Source of the DNA: CAJPQU01 sp052170475
GTDB taxonomy: Bacteria; Bacillota; Negativicutes; Selenomonadales; Selenomonadaceae
Length of the DNA: 64,000 bases
Direction: 5' to 3'
NCBI GenBank assembly: GCA_052170475.1
Contig: JBQNAL010000006.1
Coordinates: 1 to 64,000, forward strand
Positions 25,157-34,324 of the stretch are shown here, piece after piece. The first letter of the stretch is position 1, and each line of letters starts with the position of its first letter. Below the pieces are notes generated by a model. It was not told the DNA's origin and did no database searches. It saw only the letters and a program-made list of their open reading frames with translations. The position numbers and the translations under genes were made by a program.

Positions 25157-26209
25157 ATGAATGTGATGATGCAGGAAGGCGTGGTCATGACCGTGGCCGG
25201 ATGGCTTCGCAGCCTTCTGCTCCTGCTCTTGGGCAGCGAGGTTTTGACGGATATTGTCATGCAGTTTGTCGGGATCGGCGCTGTGATCGGGGTCATCCTC
25301 ACGGCGGCCATCGTCTTTACTTACGCGGAGCGAAAGGTCTGCGCCCTCATTCAGGTGCGCTTGGGGCCGAATCGCGTGGGCGGGCGCTTTGGACTGTTGC
25401 AGCCCATCGCCGACATGCTAAAGCTCATGAGCAAGGAGGATATTATTCCCTTGGGCTGCGATCGGGTGGTCTGGGCGCTTTCCCCCATGCTGCTCTTTGT
25501 GCCGTCGGCTTTGGCCTACGCCTTTTTTCCGTTTGACGACGGAGCGATCTTCGCCGATGTCAATGTGGGCGTTTTCCTTCTGCTCGCGATTTCTTCCCAG
25601 TCGGTGCTGCCCTTTTTGATGGGCGGCTACGCCTCGAACAGTAAATACGCCTACATCGGCGGTATGCGCACGGTGGCGCAGATGCTTTCCTACGAAGCGC
25701 CCATGGTCTTTTCTCTCTTGGGGATCGTGATGATCTCCGGGTCCTTGAAGATGAGTGACATTGTGGCCGCGCAAGGGGAGCATGTTTGGTTCATTCTCCT
25801 TCAGCCCATCGCGTTCATCATCTTTGTGATCGCGGCGACGGCGGAAACGAATCGCACCCCCTTTGATTTGGTGGAGGACGAGTCGGAGATCGTGGCTGGG
25901 CCATTTGCCGAGTACAGCGGGATGCGCTGGGCGCTGTTCTTCTTGGCGGAGTACGCGAATCTCTTGGCTGTGTCCATCTTGGCGACCACCTTTTTCTTGG
26001 GCGGCTGGCAGGGGCCGTTTTTGCCGGGCGTCCTGTGGTTTGGGATCAAGGTGTTGGTTATGGTGTTCGTATTCATGTGGTTTCGCTGGACTTTTCCCCG
26101 CACCCGCATCGATCAGATGCTGGCGTTCAGTTGGAAGGTTCTCCTGCCGTTGGCGATCCTCAATATGATGTGCACCGGCATTGGCGTTTACCTGTATCGA
26201 TGGCTGTGA
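25157..26209 (+). CDS. nuoH: NADH-quinone oxidoreductase subunit H
   Basis: This is the membrane subunit that forms the quinone tunnel entrance, 350 residues with eight predicted helices. Family motifs include AERKVCALIQVRLGPNRVG, GLLQPIADMLKLMSKED, GGMRTVAQMLSYEAP and ETNRTPFDLVEDESEIVAG. The start has a strong gaggagggg site. Confidence 0.96.
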   Translation: MNVMMQEGVVMTVAGWLRSLLLLLLGSEVLTDIVMQFVGIGAVIGVILTAAIVFTYAERKVCALIQVRLGPNRVGGRFGLLQPIADMLKLMSKEDIIPLGCDRVVWALSPMLLFVPSALAYAFFPFDDGAIFADVNVGVFLLLAISSQSVLPFLMGGYASNSKYAYIGGMRTVAQMLSYEAPMVFSLLGIVMISGSLKMSDIVAAQGEHVWFILLQPIAFIIFVIAATAETNRTPFDLVEDESEIVAGPFAEYSGMRWALFFLAEYANLLAVSILATTFFLGGWQGPFLPGVLWFGIKVLVMVFVFMWFRWTFPRTRIDQMLAFSWKVLLPLAILNMMCTGIGVYLYRWL

Positions 26210-26227
26210 GGAGGCGGAGGGAAAAGC

Positions 26228-26878
26228 ATGTTTGGTAAAGGGCTGATCACAGGTCTCGGGGTGACGCTGAAGCATTTTTTCGGCAAGAAATCGACCTTCT
26301 GCTATCCCGAGGAAAAGTTGCCGATGACCGAGCATTTTCGCGGCGGTCATTTGGTGCTGGAGTACAAAAAATGTATCGGCTGTACGCTCTGCGCACAGGC
26401 CTGTCCAAATCAGGCTCTGAAGCTGAAGGCGGTGGCGGACGCCAACAAGAAGCGCCACCTGTCGGAGTATGTCTACCTCATGGGGCGCTGTCTTTACTGC
26501 GATCTTTGCGTGGAGAGCTGCCCCACGAAAGCGCTGTCGTGGGATAAAGCGTACGCCATCTCGACGTGGCACAAGGCGGATATGACCCATGATGTGATGA
26601 CCGATGAGGATCGCGCTTACTTGGCGCACGTCATGGCGGAGGCGGCGGCGAACCCAAAGCCGGCCACACCGCCCGCCAAACCTCCTGCTGCCGCTCCCGC
26701 GCCCCAAGCCGCCGGGCAGGCGTCTGGCGCTGACAGGGTCGCAGAAGCGCAGAAAAGGGCAGCGCCAGCGTCGGGAAACGGGGGCGGCGCGGCACCTTTG
26801 AAAGCGGATCCAACCGTGCCGGCTTCCCCTAAAGAGGCCGCTGAGGGGATAGCGAAGGAGGCGAATTCCCATGCATGA
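26228..26878 (+). CDS. nuoI: NADH-quinone oxidoreductase subunit I with Ala/Pro-rich C-terminal extension
   Basis: This is a ferredoxin-like subunit with two [4Fe-4S] clusters. CIGCTLCAQACP (about residues 52-63) and CLYCDLCVESCP (about 91-102) give all eight ligands. The 216-residue length is well above the usual approximately 150-180: residues about 138-216 form a low-complexity tail rich in Ala, Pro, Gly and Lys with no evident fold. The DNA shows no frameshift at the junction, and nuoJ starts inside the final codons. Confidence 0.95.
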   Translation: MFGKGLITGLGVTLKHFFGKKSTFCYPEEKLPMTEHFRGGHLVLEYKKCIGCTLCAQACPNQALKLKAVADANKKRHLSEYVYLMGRCLYCDLCVESCPTKALSWDKAYAISTWHKADMTHDVMTDEDRAYLAHVMAEAAANPKPATPPAKPPAAAPAPQAAGQASGADRVAEAQKRAAPASGNGGGAAPLKADPTVPASPKEAAEGIAKEANSHA

Positions 26879-27449
26879 ACTTTTAGCGCCTGTCCATGCG
26901 CTCATCAAGCAAGGGATGGACTTGGCTCTCGCCTTTGATGTGCCGAATCTCATTTCCGCGGGGGTATTTTATGTCTTGGGGACGGTGGCGCTCTTGGGTG
27001 CGCTGGGGGTCGTATTCTTTCGCAATGTCGTCCACAGTGCCCTCTCTTTGACGGGTTCCTTCATCGGAATCGGCTGTCTGTACATTTTCCTTTCAGCGGA
27101 TTTCATGGGCGCGGTACAATTCTTAGTGTATGGCGGCGCGGTAGCGATTCTCATCGTCATGGCGATCATGCTGACGCGTCGGGAGGATATGGCACACTCC
27201 AATCCAAGCGCCGGGATTTTGGCGCAGGCGGGCGCACTGGTGGTGGCCGGGCTTTTCGGCCTCCTCATGGCCGGCGTCGCCTTCCTCTCGCCATTCCTCC
27301 CCGAGCCGACGACGTTTGAGGACACGGTGACGGGGTTGGCGGATCTCATGCTGACGAAATTCATCCTGCCCTTTGAAGTGGCGGCGGTACTGCTTTTAAT
27401 GGCGATGATCGGCGCTATCGTTTTGGCGAAGGGGGCGGATGAATCGTGA
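26871..27449 (+). CDS. nuoJ: NADH-quinone oxidoreductase subunit J
   Basis: This membrane subunit has 192 residues and five hydrophobic segments. NVVHSALSLTGSFIGIG and the helix with FVYGGAVAILIVMAIML (containing the pi-bulge region) mark the family. It overlaps nuoI by 8 bp and nuoK by 4 bp. Confidence 0.95.
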   Translation: MHELLAPVHALIKQGMDLALAFDVPNLISAGVFYVLGTVALLGALGVVFFRNVVHSALSLTGSFIGIGCLYIFLSADFMGAVQFLVYGGAVAILIVMAIMLTRREDMAHSNPSAGILAQAGALVVAGLFGLLMAGVAFLSPFLPEPTTFEDTVTGLADLMLTKFILPFEVAAVLLLMAMIGAIVLAKGADES

Positions 27450-27787
27450 ACATTTATGAGGTCGTGGATTTTTTCCTTCACGTCGGACTGCCCCATTGTC
27501 TTCTGCTCTCGGGGGCGCTTTTTTCCATCGGGCTCTTTGGCCTCCTGACCCGCCGGGGAATTGTCCCGGTGCTGATGTGTGTGGAATTGATGCTGAATGC
27601 GGTGAACATCAATTTTATCGCGTTTAATCATTTCCTGCCGATGCGTGATCTCTCCGGGCAGCTCATGGCCGTCTTTTCCGTCGCCGTGGCGGCGGCTGAA
27701 GTGGCGGTCGGCGTAGCGCTGGCGTTTCGGGTCTATCATGACCGTCATACGGTCAATGTGGATGCCCTTGATCAGTTGAAAGGATAG
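27446..27787 (+). CDS. nuoK: NADH-quinone oxidoreductase subunit K
   Basis: This membrane subunit has 113 residues and three helices. The proton-path glutamate is in CVELMLNAVNINFIAF, and the family ending AAAEVAVGVALAFRVY is present. It starts with GTG, overlapping the nuoJ stop (GTGA). Confidence 0.95.
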   Translation: MNIYEVVDFFLHVGLPHCLLLSGALFSIGLFGLLTRRGIVPVLMCVELMLNAVNINFIAFNHFLPMRDLSGQLMAVFSVAVAAAEVAVGVALAFRVYHDRHTVNVDALDQLKG

Positions 27788-27798
27788 GAGGGATACGG

Positions 27799-29700
27799 AT
27801 GTTTCCAGAGTTTGCATTGATTCACGCTTGGCTGATTCCGTTGCTTCCCGCCGTGGCTTTCTTGATCATCGGACTCTTTACGCGGCAGAGCAAGAATACA
27901 TCGGCCATGATTGCCATCTCGCTGAGCGCATTGAGCTTTCTTTTGGCGATCGGTGTCCTTTGCGCTGTGGTCAGCGGCTCCATCGTGATGGCGGAGCCGT
28001 TTGTCATGAAGACGCTTTGGGCGAAGATCGGCCACATCGAGCTGACGATGGGGGTATTGGTGGATCCTTTGACGGCGATGATGCTGATGGTCGTCACGAC
28101 GGTTTCCCTTTTAGTGCAGATCTATTCGATGGGGTATATGGCGCATGATCCGGGTGCGGGTCGTTTCTTTGCCTTCCTTTCCTTGTTTGCGTCGTCTATG
28201 CTGGGCTTGGTCATCTCGGTCAATTTCCTGCAAATGTATGCTTTTTGGGAATTGGTAGGGCTTTGCTCTTATCTGCTCATCGGCTTCTACTACTACAAGG
28301 ATTCGGCGCGGGAGGCGGCGAAAAAGGCCTTCATTACCACGCGGATCGGCGATTTCGGGATGCTCTTGGGCATTTTGTTGCTCCAGATCACCGTGGGCAC
28401 GTTGGATTTTATCGAGCTGCGCACGTTCATTCCGAATTATGTCTGGATTTCGGGGACGAGTACCCTGACCGTGATCGGCTTATTGCTCTTCATCGGCCCT
28501 ATCGGAAAGTCGGGGCAATTTCCTCTTCACGTCTGGCTGCCGGATGCCATGGAAGGGCCGACGCCGGTGTCGGCCCTCATCCATGCGGCGACGATGGTGG
28601 TGGCCGGCGTTTATTTGGTGGGTCGTGCCTATTTCATCTTCGTTGAATTGCCTCTCGTGATGGAAGTCATTGCTTGGATCGGGGGATTCACGGCGCTTTT
28701 TGCGGCGACCATCGCCATTACACAGCGCCCGTTCAAGCGGATTTTGGCGTATTCCACCATCAGTCAACTGGGCTACATGATGTTGGCGTTGGGGGTGGGT
28801 TCTCTGACGGCTTCCATGTTCCATTTGATGACGCATGCTTTCTTCAAAGCGCTCCTCTTTTTGTGCGCCGGAGCGGTGATAGAGGCCATGCACGAGGAAG
28901 CGGATATATTCAAGATGGGCGGGCTGAAAGAGCGTATGCCGGTGACCTTTCGCTGTATGACCATCGGCGTTTTGGCCATTGCCGGTGTGCCGCCCTTGGC
29001 GGGTTTTTTCTCCAAGGATGCCATCTTGGCCGCAGCGGCTGAGGTGAGTATGCCGCTCTATCTCTTAGCGACACTCACGGCGTTTTTGACGGCCTTTTAT
29101 ATGGCACGGCTCCTCTTTGTCGCCTTTTTCGGCGAAGTGCGGCCGGATTGTCCGGCGCGGGAGACCAATGCTTACATGCGCTGGCCGCTCATTGTCTTGG
29201 CGGTGCTGTCGGTCGTCAGCGGTCTCTTTGGACACTACTTTGGCTTTGGGGAATGGATCCGCTTTGGTCCCGTCGCGGGGGAGGAGATTGATTGGGGGAT
29301 CGCCGGAACTTCCGTCTTTTTGACGATCGTCGCCTTTGTTCTCGCGTATCAAATCTATGTCGCCAAACGATTTTCCGCATACGAACTCAGTCAACGGCTG
29401 GGCGTTTTCTATCAGCTCAGCTATCACAAATATTACATCGACGAGGGGTATGCGCTGCTTCGTGCGGCATTCGTCGATAAATTTGGCGCGATGCTTTACT
29501 GGATCGATCTGCACATCGTGGACGGTGCCGTCAACGGACTGGCACGCTTGGTCCGCGGCGTCAGCGAACTTTTGTCGCTCCTCCAGAACGGACAGGTACA
29601 GCGTTATGCAGCGGTGTTTTACATCGGAGTGCTCGTTTTGGCGGCCTACGGTCTCTTTTATGCCTTCATGGTGTTGTCGATGGTAGGAGGTGCGTTTTGA
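27799..29700 (+). CDS. nuoL: NADH-quinone oxidoreductase subunit L
   Basis: This distal antiporter-like proton pump subunit has 633 residues and about 16 helices. Typical motifs are FWELVGLCSYLLIGFYY (key Glu), GPIGKSGQFPLHVWLPDAMEGPTPVSALIHAATMV and RILAYSTISQLGYMMLALG. The long C-terminal lateral helix region is present. An aggaggg site precedes the ATG. Confidence 0.97.
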   Translation: MFPEFALIHAWLIPLLPAVAFLIIGLFTRQSKNTSAMIAISLSALSFLLAIGVLCAVVSGSIVMAEPFVMKTLWAKIGHIELTMGVLVDPLTAMMLMVVTTVSLLVQIYSMGYMAHDPGAGRFFAFLSLFASSMLGLVISVNFLQMYAFWELVGLCSYLLIGFYYYKDSAREAAKKAFITTRIGDFGMLLGILLLQITVGTLDFIELRTFIPNYVWISGTSTLTVIGLLLFIGPIGKSGQFPLHVWLPDAMEGPTPVSALIHAATMVVAGVYLVGRAYFIFVELPLVMEVIAWIGGFTALFAATIAITQRPFKRILAYSTISQLGYMMLALGVGSLTASMFHLMTHAFFKALLFLCAGAVIEAMHEEADIFKMGGLKERMPVTFRCMTIGVLAIAGVPPLAGFFSKDAILAAAAEVSMPLYLLATLTAFLTAFYMARLLFVAFFGEVRPDCPARETNAYMRWPLIVLAVLSVVSGLFGHYFGFGEWIRFGPVAGEEIDWGIAGTSVFLTIVAFVLAYQIYVAKRFSAYELSQRLGVFYQLSYHKYYIDEGYALLRAAFVDKFGAMLYWIDLHIVDGAVNGLARLVRGVSELLSLLQNGQVQRYAAVFYIGVLVLAAYGLFYAFMVLSMVGGAF

Positions 29701-31229
29701 TGGGCTTTCCTTTATTGTCGACGGTTCTCATCGCTCCGCTGGCTGCGGCGCTCTTTCTCTGCTTCTTGTCGCGAGAAGCGCGGGACGCCATACGATGGAC
29801 GGCAGCTTTCGCCATGTGTTTGGCGTTTGGCCTGACCCTGTATGCTTACGGCGCTTACGACACAGCGGTGGGGGGGATGCAGTTCACGGAGGAGATCCCG
29901 TGGATATCGGATTTAGGCGTTTCCTATGCTTTGGGCATTGATGGGATTTCGTTGCCCATGCTGCTCTTGACGGAGATCATCGGCCTATCCTCTGTGTTCA
30001 GCTCATGGCGCATGGAAAAGAGAATGAAAGAATTTTTCATCCTTTTGCTTGTCTTGATCGCGGGGGTGACAGGTACCTTCATTGCCCGCGACCTCTTCAT
30101 TTTCCTTCTCTGCTACGAAGTGGTGGTCATTCCCATCTACCTTATGGTACTCATTTGGGGTTCGACGAAGCGGGTGGCGAAAGAGTACGCCGGGATGAAG
30201 CTCACGATTTTCCTCTTGATGGGATCGGCGTTCATGCTGGTGGGCGTGGTGGCGCTCTATCTCACCGCATTCCCCGCAGGGGAACGAACCTTTGACATGG
30301 CTGCGCTCACCATGGCCAGTCAGATGGGTCGCTTCAGCGAGGAATTTCAGATCTTCGCCTTTCTGCTGCTCCTTTTGGGATTTGGGTCGCTACTCTCCAT
30401 GTTCCCGTTCCACAGTTGGTCGCCGGATGGCTATGCCGGTGCGCCTACCGCCGTTTCCATGATCCACGCCGGGGTGCTGAAGAAGATCGGCGGCTACGGG
30501 CTCATTCGCTTGGGGTTATTGGTTCTTCCCTTTGGGGCGAAGTTCTGGGCGCCCCTCATTGCCGGATTGGCCATGGTCAACGTGCTTTACGCCGCCTACA
30601 TCGCCCTCGTCCAGAAGGATCTCAAGTATATCATTGGCTATTCTTCTGTCTCCCACATGGGCTATGTCCTCTTAGGCTTCGCGGCGCTCAATGTGGTGAG
30701 CATCACGGGCGCGGTCGCAAACATGGTGGCGCACGGCATCATGGCGGCCTTGTTTTTCTCTCAGATCGGCTACATCTACGAGCGGACGCATTTGCGAAGT
30801 ATCCCGGAGTTAGCGGGGCTTGCGCATCATCTCCCCCGGCTCACGGTAGGGTTTATGTTGGCAGGGTTAGCCTCCGTCGGTCTCCCGGGACTCATTGAGT
30901 TCGTCCCGGAATTTACCATCTTTGTGGGTACTTTGTCTGTTTATCCCGTGTGCGCGGTCTTGGCCATCGCCGGTATCGTCTTCACCGCGCTCTATATTCT
31001 CCGCATGTTGGCAAAAGTGCTGTTCGGCCCTCGGTCAGAACGTTTCGCGGACGTGCCGGACGAACAGGGCATAGATCTCCTGCCGCTGCTCATTTTAGGT
31101 GTGTTCTTGGTGGGATGGGGCATATTCCCTGACCTTTTGATGGGGGTTATCCGCAGCGGTGTGGAACCTCTTGCGCCGCTTTTAGACGCATTGACCATAG
31201 CGCCGACGTTGTGGGGAGGTGGTCTGTGA
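29700..31229 (+). CDS. nuoM: NADH-quinone oxidoreductase subunit M
   Basis: This antiporter-like proton pump subunit has 509 residues. Seen are LCYEVVVIPIYLMVLIWG (key Glu), FPFHSWSPDGYAGAPTAVSMIHAGVLKKIGGYG and IIGYSSVSHMGYVLLG. The start ATG overlaps the nuoL stop. Confidence 0.97.
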   Translation: MGFPLLSTVLIAPLAAALFLCFLSREARDAIRWTAAFAMCLAFGLTLYAYGAYDTAVGGMQFTEEIPWISDLGVSYALGIDGISLPMLLLTEIIGLSSVFSSWRMEKRMKEFFILLLVLIAGVTGTFIARDLFIFLLCYEVVVIPIYLMVLIWGSTKRVAKEYAGMKLTIFLLMGSAFMLVGVVALYLTAFPAGERTFDMAALTMASQMGRFSEEFQIFAFLLLLLGFGSLLSMFPFHSWSPDGYAGAPTAVSMIHAGVLKKIGGYGLIRLGLLVLPFGAKFWAPLIAGLAMVNVLYAAYIALVQKDLKYIIGYSSVSHMGYVLLGFAALNVVSITGAVANMVAHGIMAALFFSQIGYIYERTHLRSIPELAGLAHHLPRLTVGFMLAGLASVGLPGLIEFVPEFTIFVGTLSVYPVCAVLAIAGIVFTALYILRMLAKVLFGPRSERFADVPDEQGIDLLPLLILGVFLVGWGIFPDLLMGVIRSGVEPLAPLLDALTIAPTLWGGGL

Positions 31230-32668
31230 TGGACTTTTTGGCTATCCGTACGGAGATTGAGATCCTCGTGCTTCTCTTGGGGACGCTCCTCATGGATCTC
31301 CTCTTGCCGAAGACGGCTTCCCGCCGCAGTGTGGGATACGTCACCGCAGCGGGTGTGGCGGTGATTTTCGCTTCGGCTGTCAGCCGTTATCATGTAGGGG
31401 ACAGTCCGACCTTTTTTGCGGGACTCTTCATTGCCGATAATTACGCGCTGTTTTTTAAGCAGATGTTTCTTTTAGCGATCCTCTTTGCGGTGCTGTTTTC
31501 TCTCGATTATGTGGAAAAATGCCTGACCTATCAAGGCGAATTTTATGCGCTGCTCCTTTCCTCTCTCTTGGGGATGTGCGTTTTGGCTTCTGCGAATGAT
31601 TTTTTGACGGCCTTTGTCGGATTGGAGCTCATGACCATCTCCTTCTACATCCTAGTGGGTCTACGCATGGACTCGGCGGCCTCTAGCGAGGCGGCGGTGA
31701 AGTATCTCGTGGTCGGCGCGGGCTCAACCGCCATCTTGCTCTATGGCATCAGCCTCGTCTATGGCGCGGGAGGAAGCTTGCTCTTTGCAGAAGTCTGTCA
31801 AAATATCCATCTCTTTTATGCGGCGGGACTGGTTGGAGCCGTTTTGGTTCTGATCGGGTTCTTCTTCAAGTTGTCCGTCATCCCCTTCCACATGTGGGCA
31901 CCGGACGTCTATCAGGGGGCGCCGACGCCGGTGACGGCTCTCTTGGCTATGGCGTCAAAGGCAGCGGGGATCGCCGTTTTCATGCGGATCCTCTACACGG
32001 CGTTTTTCTTCATCGCGCAATATTGGTTGCCGCTGCTCTCCTTCTTCGCAGCGCTCTGCATGATCGGCGGCAATCTCATGGCCATTCGCCAAACCGACAT
32101 CAAGCGTATGCTGGCTTACTCTTCCGTCGCTCAAGCCGGGTACATGATGGCCGGGATGGCAGCGGTGGATTATGTGGGCATGAAAGCGGTCATGTTCTAC
32201 GCCATGCTCTACGTCTTTGCCAATGTCGGCGCCTTCGCTGTTCTCACCGTGGTCGATACAGCGCGGGGCGGCACGACCCATCGGCACATCACCGGTTTAG
32301 CGCAGTCAGCGCCTCTCTTGGCAGCGGTCATGACGGTGTCGCTTCTTTCCATGGCCGGTATCCCGCCCACGGCAGGATTTGCCGGGAAAATTTACATCTT
32401 CACGGCAGCGGTGGATCAAGGGTATCTTTGGCTTGCCTTTATCGGCTTTGTCATGTCCATGATTTCTGTCTACTACTATCTTTTGGTGGCCAAGGCGATG
32501 TACCGGGATTTGACGCCGGAGGAAGAAAGCTGCGCCGAACCGCTCTGCGTCCCCCTATTGCTTCGGCTGACGCTTCTCGTTTCCGTCGCAGCCACGTTGG
32601 GCATTGGGATTTGCCCTGCATTTTTAGCGGACATTACTAACATTGTTGCCCAAACCTTTATGCGATAG
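31229..32668 (+). CDS. nuoN: NADH-quinone oxidoreductase subunit N
   Basis: This is the third antiporter-like subunit, 479 residues. Seen are FVGLELMTISFYILVGL (key Glu), PFHMWAPDVYQGAPTPVTALLAMASKAAG and RMLAYSSVAQAGYMMAGM. The start at 31229 overlaps the nuoM stop. It is the last gene of the operon; a terminator and then the prophage follow. Confidence 0.97.
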   Translation: MDFLAIRTEIEILVLLLGTLLMDLLLPKTASRRSVGYVTAAGVAVIFASAVSRYHVGDSPTFFAGLFIADNYALFFKQMFLLAILFAVLFSLDYVEKCLTYQGEFYALLLSSLLGMCVLASANDFLTAFVGLELMTISFYILVGLRMDSAASSEAAVKYLVVGAGSTAILLYGISLVYGAGGSLLFAEVCQNIHLFYAAGLVGAVLVLIGFFFKLSVIPFHMWAPDVYQGAPTPVTALLAMASKAAGIAVFMRILYTAFFFIAQYWLPLLSFFAALCMIGGNLMAIRQTDIKRMLAYSSVAQAGYMMAGMAAVDYVGMKAVMFYAMLYVFANVGAFAVLTVVDTARGGTTHRHITGLAQSAPLLAAVMTVSLLSMAGIPPTAGFAGKIYIFTAAVDQGYLWLAFIGFVMSMISVYYYLLVAKAMYRDLTPEEESCAEPLCVPLLLRLTLLVSVAATLGIGICPAFLADITNIVAQTFMR

Positions 32669-32719
32669 GCGTATGGAAAAGACTAATCATGTAGCATGAG
32701 GACGAAAAAGGTATATAAT

Positions 32720-32766
32720 AAATGTTGCAGCACGGCACAAATGTCAGCTGCAACATTTATTTTTTC
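32720..32766 (+). terminator. Intrinsic terminator of the nuo operon
   Basis: A 12-bp perfect stem AAATGTTGCAGC / GCTGCAACATTT has a 15-base loop and is followed by ATTTTTT. A TATAAT at 32714-32719 just before it has no -35 and is probably coincidental. Confidence 0.88.
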
Positions 32767-32906
32767 TCCCCAAAAAGAGAACTGTATTATTCATTAAGCA
32801 AAAACAACAGAACATTGGCAGCTGTTCCGCTGGTTCCTTTTAGCGGTTTAGTTCCGATAATTTATCCGTATAGGAGAATCCCCATAAAATAAGGGGCTTC
32901 ATGACG

Positions 32907-32950
32907 TTTTGCCGCCATTTTGCCGCCGCCGATGGGAAATGGCGGCAAAA
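32907..32950. repeat. TTTTGCCGCC repeat cluster at the prophage left end
   Basis: TTTTGCCGCC occurs twice as direct repeats (32907-32916 and 32918-32927) and once inverted (GGCGGCAAAA, 32941-32950). The outer copies form a perfect 14-bp inverted repeat with a 16-base loop. The place beside the integrase end suggests binding sites for integrase or excisionase near the left attachment site. The attachment core cannot be fixed because the right end is outside the window. The gap 32669-33009 holds this, the nuo terminator and the integrase terminator. Confidence 0.5.
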
Positions 32951-32970
32951 TAGCGGCAACGCCATATAAA

Positions 32971-33000
32971 ACAAGCCCCGGCGATTTTGCCGGGGCTTGT
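32971..33000 (-). terminator. Intrinsic terminator after the integrase gene
   Basis: A 12-bp perfect stem ACAAGCCCCGGC / GCCGGGGCTTGT has a six-base loop. Minus-strand transcripts would read UUGUUUUAU after the stem. It may also stop rightward transcription (TTTTG follows on the + strand). Confidence 0.85.
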
Positions 33001-33009
33001 TTTGTCTGA

Positions 33010-34119
33010 TCAAAGCACCTGATCGAGGCGGTGGACGAGGGCGGATTGTCGCTTTTCTAAGACGTGGGAATATGTGGACGCTGTGATATTGAGTGAGGCA
33101 TGGCCAAGGCGCTTGGAAACGATCTCCAAGTCTTCTCCCGCCTCTAAAAGCGCTGTGGCGTGGGTATGGCGGAGAGAATGGAAGGAGAAGCCGGCGCCGA
33201 AGGTTTCCCGCACCCAACGATTGAAATAGCGCAAATCATCGGGGCCGAGGAGACTTCCGTCGGGGCGGCAGCAGACAAGATCGTTATCGTGGTAAAATTC
33301 GCCGTAGGACAATTTATGCTTGGCTTGCTCTATCTTCGCCGCCCGGAGGAGCTTATCGAATTTTTCCCCGTAGGGAAGATCGCGAAAGGAGGATTTACTT
33401 TTGGGGATTGGCTGGATCATCGCGCCGCCGGGGGCAGATACCGATGTGGCGCAAATCGTCACCGACCGGGGGAGGATGTCCGGCCAGCGGACGGCCAGCG
33501 CTTCGCCGATGCGGACGCCCAAATGATAGGAGAACATGATCGGCAAAAAGAACACATGCCCCGGCGGAAACTTCTCCTTGATCCGTGTCATCTGCTCCCG
33601 GGAGAACGTAAGAACACGGGTGGGCGGTTCGTTGTATTTGGGAACCCGGATTTTTTCCGCCGGGTTGGTCGGAAGAACTTCACAGAAATTCACGGCATAG
33701 GAGAACGCCAGCTTCAGCACGGCGGCCACGCTGGAAACGGTCGATCGCGCACGACCGGCGGCCTTGCAGTAGGTGAGTAAGTTTTGCAAGCGCCGCGCCG
33801 TAATCAGCCGGAGCTTCATGTCGCCGAGTGCGGGCTGAATATGCGTCTTATAGAGCGAATGATAAGATCGTGCCGTATTCATCCGCGCCTGATGATCAAT
33901 GCAGTCAGAGAACCAGCTTGCAAAGAATTGATCCACTGTCATCTCCGTGGGTGGATGGTACTGCCCGGTGTGATCCATTTCCACCATGGCCGCCCGCCAC
34001 GCTTTTTCTGCCTCTGCCTTCGTAAAGCCGCCCGGGCGTTCAACCCGTTTTCGATTTTCGCCGGAGCCGATCTCAATGGTATAGTACCATTTTTTCCCGC
34101 GCTTTCTGATGAATGCCAT
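33010..34119 (-). CDS. int: Phage tyrosine integrase
   Basis: This site-specific recombinase has 369 residues. An N-terminal arm-binding segment (IRKRGKKWYYTIEIG) is followed by a SAM-like core-binding domain (about residues 60-150). The catalytic domain has R in GVRIGEALAVRW, HSLRHTHAT (H-x-x-R), LGHASLNIT (His) and the nucleophile Tyr in ASTYSHV. All catalytic residues are intact. It marks the left end of the prophage and points outward, toward the attachment site. It is the last gene of the leftward lysogeny operon. Confidence 0.95.
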   Translation of the reverse strand: MAFIRKRGKKWYYTIEIGSGENRKRVERPGGFTKAEAEKAWRAAMVEMDHTGQYHPPTEMTVDQFFASWFSDCIDHQARMNTARSYHSLYKTHIQPALGDMKLRLITARRLQNLLTYCKAAGRARSTVSSVAAVLKLAFSYAVNFCEVLPTNPAEKIRVPKYNEPPTRVLTFSREQMTRIKEKFPPGHVFFLPIMFSYHLGVRIGEALAVRWPDILPRSVTICATSVSAPGGAMIQPIPKSKSSFRDLPYGEKFDKLLRAAKIEQAKHKLSYGEFYHDNDLVCCRPDGSLLGPDDLRYFNRWVRETFGAGFSFHSLRHTHATALLEAGEDLEIVSKRLGHASLNITASTYSHVLEKRQSALVHRLDQVL

Positions 34120-34149
34120 AACGCACGCCTCCTTTTATTTCTGCTCTGG

Positions 34150-34275
34150 TTAGTCCCAGTCGATGGCGTCGTGGGAGATGGTTTTTCCTTGTGTGTATTC
34201 TTCCATGGCCAGACGATGGGCGTTCAGGTCGGCTTCGGTGGCGATGGTATCGGCATCTTGGGGAATGATTTCCAT
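34150..34275 (-). CDS. 41-residue antitoxin-like peptide
   Basis: This short frame has a strong aaggag site. The acidic protein starts MEIIPQDADTIATEAD and ends GKTISHDAIDWD. The ending resembles C-termini of small RelB-like antitoxins (SHDDIDW-type). No toxin gene lies beside it; neighbours are the integrase and the DUF805 gene. Function unknown. Confidence 0.6.
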   Translation of the reverse strand: MEIIPQDADTIATEADLNAHRLAMEEYTQGKTISHDAIDWD

Positions 34276-34324
34276 GTATCAGGCTCCTTTCTTAGATCTT
34301 AGCCGTCCTATGGGGGCGGCTTTT

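Noticed and set aside
25418..26953. 511-codon minus-strand frame opposite nuoH/nuoI
   Set aside because: It is antisense to clearly identified nuo genes and is an open-frame shadow.
32714..32719. TATAAT as a promoter of a small RNA before the nuo terminator
   Set aside because: It has no -35 and would start transcription inside the terminator stem.
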